Shown here one piece after another: positions 25,101 to 35,163 of a stretch of DNA of 64,000 nucleotides. The stretch's first letter is position 1; the number at the start of each line of letters is the position of its first letter. The notes under the pieces are model-generated. The model was given only the letters and a program-made list of their open reading frames with translations. It was not told the DNA's origin and searched no databases. A program made the translations under genes and the position numbers. The stretch is from Hippasteria phrygiana (taxonomy: Eukaryota > Echinodermata > Asteroidea > Valvatida > Goniasteridae). The stretch is from assembly GCA_037893225.1 (NCBI GenBank), contig JAZGUH010000483.1, positions 1,240,001-1,304,000 on the forward strand, read 5' to 3'.

Positions 25101-25842
25101 AGGTTCCCTCGCCGTTTTACTCTAATCCCAATCACCGATCAATCTCCCTTAACCAACCTGACTACGCTGCTTAATGTCAAAACCCACACTTTGTCAGAAT
25201 TTTTCACTTATATCCGTTCCTCTTTTGCTTCCAACGGTAGCTTGCTAATTACATTTTTTTGTCCATTTTGGATTCGGCAATTAATTCCCACGTCCTTCAC
25301 GTATTCATCAATTTCACACGAGCCGCGCGCGCAAAATGAACGTGGAATGTGCTGTGTTTTGAGTGATTGCGGCGTTTAATAAAATCAACGTTCACACCTT
25401 ATACCTCTCGGTACTCTACCAAATCGAAATAGTCGGTCGACCTTAAAAACCTGGTTATGTTCAATTGCTAAATCACATTAGGACATGCGGGAGAGGATGT
25501 TGGCAGTGTACAGAAATTGTACACTGATGCTAAAGCTTTGCTGATTTTGTCCTATTTTCATTTCAAGTTTAGAACCGAATTTAAGGTAAGACAATTTGAC
25601 AGAAGCAAGAGTTGAATCCGCGGGCTCTCCCTGACTACACTTGTCCGATTGAGATATTATATTTAATTCTTTCTGGTAATGAAACCAAGGATTCTTCAAA
25701 GGTGCCCAAGGCACTGTAGCTCGAAAGCCTGAAGAAACCTGTAGAGAGAAGACAATGAGAAGAAGTTACAGTTTTAGAGGTGGGAGAAAAACCCCAGAAG
25801 AATATTCTGGGGAAAACCCATGGAATCAGGTAGGGACTGAAA
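22102..25842. other. Mostly gene-free stretch
   Basis: Positions 23510-23540 carry a single CAGTGGCGTAAATCC end of the GGCGTA MITE type, without a visible partner. Two minus-strand open segments (23325-23462, and 23285 down to about 23100) have protein-like composition but no recognisable family. The remainder is AT-rich and unremarkable. Confidence 0.4.
23325..23462 (-). CDS. Possible terminal exon, unidentified
   Basis: After the acceptor-like CTATCCAG a 45-residue frame runs to TGA. It includes TEGEKLMYMVIPRNKEIPIG and WSLLQFTVLIWEEMITPH. AATAAA follows 5 bases after the stop, at 23314-23319 (as TTTATT on the + strand). No upstream exon could be assigned, and the AATAAA is unusually close to the stop. 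It may be chance. Confidence 0.18.
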   Translation of the reverse strand, partial: TEGEKLMYMVIPRNKEIPIGTLITSSPWSLLQFTVLIWEEMITPH

Positions 25843-25935
25843 ACCCAATCCACATGTGGACCAGGGCAGGAATCGAACCCGGGCCACAGCGGTGAAAGGC
25901 CGGGACAGTAACCACTGCGCCAACCTGATAACAAT
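25843..25935 (-). repeat. tRNA-derived SINE, family 3
   Basis: The minus strand reads TTGGCGCAGTGGTTACTGTC (A-box-like), then GGGTTCGATTCCTGCCCTGG (B box), then CCACATGTGGATTGGGTTTT. The open frame across it (WPGFDSCPGPH...) is the translation of a widespread repeat and not a gene. Confidence 0.7.
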
Positions 25936-26289
25936 GAAGATATTGCGCAGTTATCTAATCTCATGTGCCCCAAGTATCAGTTTTTTGTTCCCTTTTTGCA
26001 CGTGAAATTGACGATTTTTAGAGTGTAGTTCTGTGACCACACATGTCAAGCCGAATTACATTTCCTCTGAACGGTCAACGCAGTTTATAGTTTGCTTGGA
26101 TGCCATATTCACGGCCCTATGCGACTCTGATAATTCTCCCTTTTTCAAAGTGTGACCCTTTGGAGCGTAGCGTAACGAGGAACGTTCTCAAAGGCCCGTT
26201 TCTTTTTATTATTATTATTATTATTATTATCACTTGAAGTCACATACGTAACTTAATTTTGTTTTGCTTTAGTCTCTCCAGGTGCAAAT

Positions 26290-26400
26290 TTAAAGGGACA
26301 CGTTACCTTGGAGACGCCCGATTGGCTGCAAAAAAGCGTTCGTCCCAAAATTGCTATTGAAATTGAAGTAGAATATGTACACGACCATCCCTTGAAAACG
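26290..26400 (+). repeat. Dispersed repeat, TTAAAGGGACACGTTACC end
   Basis: This is the inverse relative of 17181-17286 and 13590-13680. It begins with TTAAAGGGACAC, the same terminal word as the MITE at 52418-53025. Only one end is recognisable. Confidence 0.55.
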
Positions 26401-27029
26401 CGCTTTATAATCAGTTTTTAGAATATAATTTCTTTTTTGAATAGAATTTTTAAAATGATTGTCATAGGCCTACAGTTCACAACGCCCAACCCCACCAATC
26501 TAGTTTGTGACAAGGCTTGGCCAAGCAGAACTTTAAAAGGCTAAAAATTGTTTTTGGTCACAACTTTTGTAAGGAATTATGATTTGTATCTCTTCAGTTC
26601 ATGCATTATGAGGGGTCGTTGTCCAGGCTGGTTTCCGTTTCAGTATGGACAATTCTGTTGACTCCATACATTTAGCATAAGATCATTTGCCCTATCTTTT
26701 AATTTACTGAGCTGGCTTGTGGGTTACTCTTCCATTGTTATGAGGATGGGCTGAGGATTTTAGTAGGGTGCTACTGCAGCCTTGACATATGAAATGGGAG
26801 CCCGTGCACTCTAAAAGATTGCCCGATTTCATGCGCAAGGGATAACTAAATTCTGGTCCTCGAGGCACTTGGAGTAATATGAGTGAGGAAGTTTGCTCAT
26901 TCGTATTATCGCAAGTGCAAAAGTTTAGTTACCGGTACCTGTTTGGGCACGAAGACGGAAAATCTTTCTAGATTGTGGTTTACGGGTAGGCCGGCTTGTA
27001 CATACCTACAAAACTGTTTCCGTGTAAAG

Positions 27030-27204
27030 CAGTAGCGTATCCAGCTGTTTGTGCCAGGGAGGGCAAACAACGTCTGAATCGTCTTGAAAATCGTCTTTAA
27101 AAACACTATTTCGTTTGGTATTTTTCTGACGCCTCAAATACCGTCAGGGGGAGGGGGTGCAAGTTTTCCCCCTGCCCCCCTCCCCCCTGCTGGATACGCC
27201 ACTG
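27030..27204. mobile_element. MITE with CAGTGGCGTATCCAGC-type ends
   Basis: CAGTAGCGTATCCAGC at the left is the inverse of GCTGGATACGCCACTG at the right, with one mismatch. A G/C-run-rich interior and a length of 175 bp place it with the elements at 27663 and 31499. Confidence 0.75.
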
Positions 27205-27662
27205 ATGTAAAGGAGCAACATTGGAAAGCTCATAGCTTATTCAATGTTAACAAATTAGCAGTTCAGTTTGAACATTTATTTTTCAGGGCGGTACACCTCC
27301 AAAAGTACTGGCATAGCACGTTTAAAGCAATATCTTCTTGGGGTCAATGTTTTGGTGACATGCCCTGTACGAGAGACTTCTCCGTTCTCCCTTGGCCTTT
27401 CTTGTCTCATACTGCCTCCGTCAATGTCACTTTATTTGCTCAATTAAGCTTGACGGCCCCGCTTCCAACTTACTGCCGTTGACTGGGACCCATCATTGCA
27501 TGTTTTCCCCCCGATGATTCCTCCACCATCGCCATGACTAGGCCCTCTGCCCAAATCGTGATTAATGTTGACAATCTTTTTTATAGTCAAGACACAGTGA
27601 ATGGTGCATGTTTAAATAAGAGAATAATTTAGGAGGAGGCTAAAATGGGATTATGTGCAGCT

Positions 27663-27941
27663 CAGGGGAGATCCAGGATTGTTTGCGGGGGGGGGGGGGG
27701 GGGGTTCTGATTTTTTTTCGTACATTTGCCAAAAAAGTTGACTCCCAAAATGTTTCGCCCTGCGAACAAAAATTTACAATTTAACCTCTTTGTTTTTTTG
27801 TTTTGTTCTTACCCGTTCACGCAAAATAAGACCTTTACAGGGTTTTGCTTTTCTTTTCTATAGGCGTAGGCCCTTATAAGAAAAGAAACGGCAACGAGCA
27901 AGGTAGGGTGTATTCGACCCGCATCCCCTGGATCCGCCCCA
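27663..27941. mobile_element. MITE with CAGGGGCGGATCC-type ends
   Basis: The left end is CAGGGGAGATCCAGG and the right end CCCTGGATCCGCCCCAG. A G run (27687-27704) follows the left end. The interior TTCGTACATTTGCCAAAAAA is the inverse of the element at 12428-12721. Confidence 0.75.
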
Positions 27942-27999
27942 GCAGCTAAACGTATGGACTAGGTTTTAAAATTGAGGCAATCTCTTTCAATTAAGAAGA

Positions 28000-29091
28000 T
28001 GTGCGTATGCGGGATGGGTGGGTAGGGGCCCAGTCTACCCTCCATCCAAACCTCCAATGCAGTGGCGTACTATCCAGCGGGGGGTAGGAAGAAAGGTGGT
28101 ACTCCCCCGCGGCATTTCTCATTCTTTTAAAGAACGAGAACCTGCCCCTGCCCACTTTTCAATTTCTTTTACGCGTGAAACAAAACTGGGCAACTTCTCC
28201 TAAAATCTCTGCAATCCCCTCCCGCACTGGACTCAAAACCTGTATACGTCGCATACGTCCAAATGGATTCTGTTGCAAATCTGTATAACTGGGCCTAAAT
28301 GATGCAGAGCGTTGTCTAACTGAAGAACATAAAAACCTAGTAAATGGATATGGGCAACCAAGGATATCATTTGCGCTCACTCGTGTGCAAATGGATGAAT
28401 CCGCAAGATTAGGAAGCATCAGCTCAAGTTGCTAACTGTTAATCACGGATCCTAAAACCACTCGGCTACTGTCAGTTACATTATCTGTAAATGTCCCTTT
28501 TCCTCTTTCATTACCTTACTCGTGGGTATCAAAACCTGACGACGTGGCCCCCATGGTATTTCTGTGAGGGGTATTGGAGATCCGCGGTGAGGGAAAAAAA
28601 AGTCTCAACAAATTGAGCCTGTGTGGGATGAAACAAGTGCAGACAAAACCGTATTGTGATGGGCTAATTCAACACTATTGATTATTACTGTACTAATTTT
28701 CCTTATTTCATAACAACCAGGGTGTCCCCTTCCCAAAGGTATATTATAACCTACAAACAAAGTGAAAATATGACCAACCTATGTACATTATTATAATAAC
28801 TATTGGTATTATTACGGCTTTATCACGAACTATAGGGGTATAATGCTTCCCGTTGATATCTTTGGATGCAATTTTCTATGGTCATGCATCACGGTATGTA
28901 AAAAGCTTTTTGGGACAGCTTGTGAAATCAATTACCAATTGTTAGCTTGGCCTGGGCACCATGATGGATAGGGTGGGTTGTGAATTACTTTATTTTTTTA
29001 ACGGTTATGTTAATCACTGTTTCCTTTAGGAAGAGTGACACGGACGCATGGGGGCGCCATGTCATGGACTTTGGGACTAAAAGTGGACTAA
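28000..29091. other. No gene recognised
   Basis: A lone CAGTGGCGTACTATCCAGC end lies near 28061. The rest shows no exon or structured repeat that I can support. Confidence 0.4.
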
Positions 29092-29373
29092 TAGGGGCGG
29101 ATCCTAGGTGTTGGGATCGAACCCTCTCCCGGGCCTTTGCCACCCCCTCCTCATTTTACCAGCCGGATTGTTTGGGTATTAATATCCCTTCACGGTTTAA
29201 GAAAAAATAAAGGGGGTCGAATGGCGCCGCCAAGGAAGAATACAAGTCACTCCTTAACTTGTCAAATTATTTTGCAGGCGGAAAATTTAGGGCCTATGGG
29301 GTTCAACTTTTGGTGGCGAATTTACGAATTTTTAAAAACCCCACCCCACGAAAAAGCACCTGGAACCGCCCAT
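29092..29373. mobile_element. MITE with GGGGCGGATCC-type ends
   Basis: The left end GGGGCGGATCCTAGGTG pairs with the right end CACCTGGAACCGCCC. Length and inner sequence (GCAGGCGGAAAATTTAGGG) match the 12428 and 27663 family. Confidence 0.6.
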
Positions 29374-30424
29374 ATATCAACTCTAATCTCTTACAAGGAT
29401 CTTTGCTCTTGGTGTCAAACGGGACTATACATGAAAACCCAATCCAGCTAATATTAATTCTACAAGACATTAACTGGTTTTCTTTGTTAAAAACACAGAC
29501 AAACACCCCCCCCCCCCCACACACACACACACAAACAAACAAACAAACAATATAATCACCCTTTATTAATCAAATGTTTTCTCGAATTCGGTGACGTTTT
29601 TGTCAATTTCTCATCTGACAGAAATACTGAGAGAAAAAAACGAGACCACTGATGTAGGTATTCCTAAACAGTTGTCTTTTATCCCCAGTCCAGCCGACTG
29701 AAGGCGAATTCTCTATTTTGTTGGTGTACGGGTGCTGTTTTGAGCATCAATACCCGAATGGTTCGATGATTCAACTCTGCTGTGACAGGTTCTGGACGTC
29801 GTGTCTGCATTGTCAATGCCTATCACGATCTTCCGCAGTGACTATTAATCTCTGCAAGCAATCTCTGCATTAGCTGTTGGAGTAACTGCTAATTACAAGC
29901 TACATGTAAGGGCCCGATCTTGTAGCATCAACTTAGGACCGCGCTGGGGCCATCAGCTAGGTTGTAATCAGCTAGCCCGAACACACCTGCACTGCACGCG
30001 CTGGTCGCTGACCTACAGTTTAAATAGGAGAAGAGATGCGGATATTGCCTGAAATCGAGAAACGGGTAAAATCAAAAAGGGTTATTCTTGAAACGTTCGG
30101 AATGCCGAGTGTTCTGTTAGGCCTATGGTACTTGATAAAATTGCCTTAATGTTTGCATAGGGATCTATTCTCTCTGTTTTATCATTATGGTTTTCACGTA
30201 GCCCTATCCTCCTCCTCCTCCTCCTACATGAAACTGGGGTAAAAGTAAGGGAATTGGGAATCATCAGTTCCTTTGTTCTTGGCTCTATCTTCAGTGATGC
30301 TTGAAGCCTGAAGGTGGGAACAATTTGATGGAGATTTGCAAATTTGGTTGCGGAGGAGGTTTCCCGGCATTTGCTTGTAGGGCCTGTAGCCTGCCCTAGT
30401 ATGGTTGTCCCAAATCTTGGGAGC
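29374..30424. other. No gene recognised
   Basis: C and CA tracts at 29505-29530 and a short (TCC)n at about 30208-30226. A 122-codon minus-strand frame (30082-30450) is low in recognisable features and overlaps the end of the next transposon. Confidence 0.4.
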
Positions 30425-31498
30425 TTAAAGGGGCTGTGTCGTCGCGCCATCTCGCGTTAACGAATCAAATATTGGAATGCGCCCCCTTGCGCTTCATTTC
30501 GGTTATGTGCTATTTTTAACCTCCATCCGTTTGTTATGGCTGTTCTGAGAATTGGCTTTTGGAAACTACACCCCCTGGAACACGCACGCATGTCCAGCGT
30601 CTGCGTACTGAAATACACATAAGTGTACACACATACTTATAAACAAGTAGCACACATCGTGGCACTCAGTTCTCTAAGAGTAAGATTATTAGAAAAAACG
30701 TTCAAATTTCATCTGTTTATTTCATAAAATTTCATTCACATGCACACAAGTGCCATGGAATATTTGTCTGAAAGTTGCATAGAATTGGAGGTTGGCGATA
30801 TAGAAGTAGAACCTTACGCTGGAGAACCTATGACATGTACATGCCGAAACTCTTGCCAGAGAGGACGACTCGGCACAAGTTGCAAAACTGCAACGTGTCT
30901 TGTCGCTGTGGGACAGTTCGCGCTAAATTTTGTACACAAAATCCCACAGGCGGGGTATCCGTAAAAGGGTCTATGTATTATGTGTACATTCATTTGGATG
31001 TATCTTGTTTGTATCTTGCTTGTAAACTTAGGTCGATAAAAAGCTTCAGGCTTATTTTGACCCGTCACTTTAATAACAAAATTATCATGCTACTAAAAGA
31101 AGGGTAGTGGCTGCAGACAGTTCTTAAGCAGCGAAAAAAAAGAAATTTAAATCTAGAACTTAGAAGTACAGTTGATAGATGGAGCTGAAACAACTTCACT
31201 TGGTCGCTATTCCAATGGCACTTGTCAACAACTCGCTGTGTGAAACAATATTTCGGCACATCAAGTCTACATGATTGTACAGTACACAGTCTACATGATT
31301 GTACAGTACATACATTACATGTACAGTACATCCGATCCATGTACTCGGTATGTGAATTGTTTATGTCATAAAAAGTAATAAGCGAATAATTCGTGCAAAA
31401 CAGGTGAAAATTAGGGTTGTTTGAATATTTGTCGGGGTGTTTATTTCTTTGTTTCTTCGGTAGTCATCTTTATCATAGTGATGTGGGGATCTGTGCGC

Positions 31499-31720
31499 CA
31501 GTGGCGTAAACACGGGGCAGGAGTTCAGGGGCCCGCCGATTTGTATTTCTTTTTTGTTTCGTAAATTTAAAAAGGGGAAATTGTACACAAAGTGATGTTT
31601 CAAATTTCAAGCGGTGTTTGGGGCGGGGGTATCCCCATTGAGAAAAAGTTCAAGATGCAGTACTTCGTTGACAAATTCAATAATCATCCCCACTTTTCGA
31701 CACGGATTTACTCGCCACTG
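31499..31720. mobile_element. Nested MITE with CAGTGGCGTAAA-type ends
   Basis: CAGTGGCGTAAACACGGGG at the left is matched by ACGGATTTACTCGCCACTG at the right. It lies wholly inside the element at 30425-32397, so it inserted later. Confidence 0.65.
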
Positions 31721-32215
31721 GTGAAATCTCATTTCATTGGCGTATATTATTTATTGGTAATAACTGTTATTATTGTGTTTATTATTTGATAGTGTTGAAA
31801 TAACTCTTATGATTTAGCTTTCCATAAATTCCTGCCGTCAAATGTAACACAAGGTCGTGGACTCAATATCGCCATCAGAATAGCTGTTTTACTCTGATTT
31901 GCTCATCATTGCACGCACAGCCGATTTTAGTCGAAATATATTTCGATACATAGGCCTACAACTTTATTTTTGTATAGGGGCTAGGAAGGGGCTGGTGCAT
32001 TATTTATTTTACAATTATAAATACAGATTTACTTATTTACTTATTTTCGTTTGGTTCTGTCATGGTACATTTTGGCGTTTGGCGGGTGGGGTGTCACGGA
32101 CTATGTTCGATCGTATATTTTTGGTGGCACAAACACATACAAAATACTTGTACATGCAGTATGTATCATAACTACAGGATCATGCATGCAGCAGTCATTG
32201 CAATTGTAATCTGAT

Positions 32216-32290
32216 CTGGCGCGCGCGCCCTGTGGGTCAGCGCGCGCGAGCCCGGGTCAGCGCGCGCGCGCCCCCTGTAGGTCAGCGCGC
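32216..32290. repeat. Alternating CG tract, three diverged units
   Basis: GTCAGCGCGCG is repeated three times with intervening C-rich spacers; runs of up to six CG steps occur. Alternating purine-pyrimidine DNA of this kind can adopt Z-form, and the density of CpG is exceptional for this AT-rich window. Confidence 0.85.
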
Positions 32291-32744
32291 GGTCGTGGGG
32301 TATTATTTGCAGTTACTGGGTTCATCTGCGTTCATCAGTTCGGGATTCAGTGTACAGCCGCAAGCCTGCTATGATCGTGACGACACAGCCCCTTTAACCC
32401 CTTGAGTACGGTTTTTACGAGAGATGTCGGGGTGCCGCGGCGGTTCTGGCAGCCAAGCGAACCGCTACAATGTGTTTGTGCAGTCAAGCGATAAACACTA
32501 ATCCAACAATGGATTGAAACTGCACAAACAGTGGCAAATATGGCGTCATCCGGCCTGGTGGCACTTTTTTTGACGCCATATGGCGTCTTCCGTACGCAAA
32601 GGGTTTTAACATGGGGCGCAAAACGTTTTCCAAATAATTCAAGCCGGCCTCAACCCAATATTGAATTTACAATCACCGACGCAAATTCCATCTTATGAAT
32701 AGTTTGGCTGCGGTACCTGCCGCTATATTAGATTCGAACCAGCC

Positions 32745-32900
32745 AACCTACTCCGACAAGCTCGGTGGTGGAGTGGTAAGACCTCTGCACTGGAAGGCAG
32801 GCGATCGTGGGTTCGATCGAGTCGCACCCGAGTGATTTTTACCCCAAATAATCTCTCGGGACAACACTGAGTATACAGTGTTTATGAAATACGTCGGTGA
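32745..32900 (+). repeat. tRNA-derived SINE, family 2
   Basis: The tRNA-like head GGTGGTGGAGTGGTAAGACC with B box GGGTTCGATCG is followed by a tail CTGAGTATACAGTGTTTATG...TACGTCGG...AAGGGC. The tail is shared with the copies at 34940-35163 and 46455-46620. Confidence 0.7.
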
Positions 32901-33173
32901 AGGGCAAAACCCAATATTGAATTTACAGGCCTCAACTGTTTTACTTAAAAATGTATAATTCGGGGGCCAGTCCGAAGATTTTGAGGAAAGCCCCTGCTTT
33001 TGTTTACGGGTAACAAATTTAAATCAAACAAGAGTATATAAGAGAAAAAGAATTGTAGAAAATGTAAACTGCAATTCCCTTCAGACAACGTGACATGGAC
33101 AAGGAATCGGAATTCGAATCACCATAATTAATCAGTATTCATGTCATCCAAAATCATTGCCAATATTTCCTAG

Positions 33174-33323
33174 AAACGGATCATATGCTAAAAATCCATC
33201 GCCGCCACCAACTGTAACTGAACACGCACCCCGCCAAGATGATCGCCAACAAAATGATGTATATCCCTCATGGATGTCTACTTTGGACACGTCCTGGGAG
33301 CGAAATGACTGGACTAAGGCACC
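33174..33323 (+). CDS. Candidate exon, unidentified gene
   Basis: After the acceptor ATATTTCCTAG the frame reads with protein-like composition: NPSPPPTVTEHAPRQDDRQQ and VYPSWMSTLDTSWERNDWTK. Two interpretations exist. A weak donor (CC|GTATCT) at 33324 leaves two bases that join in frame to the exon at 33751. Or the frame continues to TAA at 33334-33336, with AATAAA at 33351-33356, making it a terminal exon. No family is recognised; a small cytoskeletal protein is only one possibility, and I do not assign a function. Confidence 0.33.
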
Positions 33324-33350
33324 GTATCTGACATAAATCAAGTCTAGGTC

Positions 33351-33356
33351 AATAAA
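33351..33356 (+). terminator. AATAAA, possible polyadenylation signal
   Basis: It lies 15 bases past the in-frame TAA of the candidate exon above. It is relevant only if that exon is terminal. Confidence 0.25.
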
Positions 33357-33750
33357 TAAATTGGTGGAACTGTCCGGTTTTGTTTTATTTATTCGGGGAG
33401 ATAAAATGAGCCTGTCTGCACTGGTTGCACCTGGCTGCGGTACGCAAATGATTTACCTACTATGGGGAACACTCCAGGAGAATAAATCTTAAATTGAGGT
33501 CGGTGTAACCATGGTGTAACTCAATCAAACACCCAGACTATGATATGCATTTTTTCTTTTCAATTTTCCATATCGCTATATGCGCGTATAGTGCACAACA
33601 CACTTTATGCACGCATTGCCCTTACCTACAGACGGTATATCTAAAGATATACCGTCCGTGCTTTTCAACAACTTTAATCACCAATCTCTATCGTCACCGT
33701 GCAACCAGGTCTAAACAACGCTACGATTGCTTTACATAATTCAACTGCAG

Positions 33751-33905
33751 GGAACTCCCAGATGTGTCCTATAAATTCATAGAAAGTGAACACCGCGGGA
33801 AGCTCTCCGATATGTTCGAGGAAAGGAGAATGTTCATCACATCAAAGTGCTTCGATGACCGCGATCCAACGCCGCACCTGCCCATGATCCTGGGCAGTAA
33901 TTTCA
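33751..33905 (+). CDS. Candidate internal exon, unidentified gene
   Basis: A strong acceptor (TCAACTGCAG) and a strong donor (GTAAGC) bound an open frame of 51 full codons. It reads ELPDVSYKFIESEHRGKLSD, then MFEERRMFITSKCFDDRDPT and PHLPMILGSNF. The exon begins with the third base of a codon, which fits the exon at 33174-33323 if its GTATCT donor is used. No next exon was found with confidence. Codon content and splice context look genuine, but I do not recognise the protein. Confidence 0.42.
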
Positions 33906-34939
33906 GTAAGCGAATCCCGCACTGACTGATTGATTGTATTATCACCTTTCCGGTAATTACTGTGTTATTAGTTTACTTTACAGGCCTACATTGGAACACT
34001 GAAGAGGCAAGTGCACGAATTTGCTGTGGATACAATAGCCCCCCCCCCCCCCCTCCCTTTTGTAAGGTTATTGTTTTTTGACAAAATTCTGCGCCTATCA
34101 ATTGCTTCCCCACCCCTCCCCCCGGGGTGCCCCAGGTCTTATGTGGGGGTTTGGTCACGTTTTTCAAGCCCCAGGGTGGGGATTTTGGTCACTCATTTTA
34201 CCATTGTTTCCCCATCATCAGAAGTTAAAACCATGAGGTGGGGGTGCCCCACCCATGTATGTCGGGGATTGTCACTAAAAAAATTCCGACAATCCCCACA
34301 TCTTGGGTGGGGCAGACGGGTGGGGGGGGGGGGGGGGGCGAGCAATTGATAGACACATCAGTCATAGGCCTATAGAACGACAGCAACAAGAACGTTACAC
34401 AATAGTTTGTAAGAATGTTGTCAACAGGGAGCTTGTTTGTTTCACACGGATCCGGATATTGATCAGTGATCTGGAACTGGTTCAGGAACTATTAACATGG
34501 GATTCAGTGTGTGAAGTATTTACAACTGTCGATCGGACTGGTCGAGATCCGGATCTCTGTGAGCTGAGAGGCTTTCGTCCTGTCAATTGAAGAATTCACA
34601 CTTCCAGAGTGATGATGGATGGAGGGCGCGCTTAATTTACTGGACCAGGGCTTTACTGCTGCGACGAAAGTGACATTGATGTTTGGTGATGAACACACTA
34701 ATTCATCACTCGGGTGAATAATGCAGTGCGTTAAGACATAGTGGTCTGGTGTAAGTCAGTGTCAGGAAGTAACGGTAATCTCTTGTGGTCACAGGTCCGG
34801 AAAGGTAGGAGTGCCAATTATTGGTGATATTAATGTGCATGTGTGGCCAAACCAATAATTTCCAGTCAGATGGAAGTTCTTTTGCGTCGGGGATGACATG
34901 AATTAGAACAGATCGAGATGTTTTTTCTCTTTTGCCCTA

Positions 34940-35163
34940 TCCTGACGTAATATATGAAGCACTGCTGTCAGAGAGCCTGTGTGAAAAAGAATCACAGGCT
35001 TACTCGGGCAGGATTCGAACCCACGACTGAGAAGCACGAAGGTAAGCAGGAAACCGTGGGTTCGAAACCTGCCCGATGAGTAAGCCTATGATTTTTTTTC
35101 CACACAGGCTCTCGGAAAGCACCGAGTATACAGTGCTTCATACATTAGGGCCTACGTCGGGAC
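34940..35163. repeat. Head-to-head inverted SINE pair (family 2)
   Basis: The left arm (34940-35025) carries GGCAGGATTCGAACCCACG and GAGAGCCTGTGTG. The right arm (35055-35163) carries CGTGGGTTCGAAACCTGCCC and CACACAGGCTCTCGG, followed by the tail CGAGTATACAGTGCTTCAT. The arms pair over more than 80 bp around a spacer of about 29 bp. The right arm contains an extra GGGCCTA relative to the left arm. Confidence 0.75.

Larger units (their letters stand above)
30425..32397. mobile_element. 2-kb non-autonomous transposon with TTAA ends
   Basis: A 22-bp TIR starting TTAAAGGGGCTGTGTCGTCG is at 30425-30446, with its inverse at 32376-32397 (one mismatch). No intact transposase is present. Near 30830-30950, two overlapping + frames contain a Cys-rich pattern (CTCRNSC..., then SCRCGTVRAKFC in the next frame) that could be a decayed zinc-binding tail of a transposon protein. 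A second element is nested at 31499-31720, and a CG-rich tract lies near the right end. Confidence 0.75.

Noticed and set aside
25635..25973. 112-codon minus-strand frame containing WPGFDSCPGPH
   Set aside because: It is the translation of a tRNA-derived repeat with A and B boxes, a well-known source of false ORFs.
30082..30450. 122-codon minus-strand frame with an Arg run
   Set aside because: The Arg run is a (TCC)n microsatellite, and the start lies within the TIR of the 30425 element.
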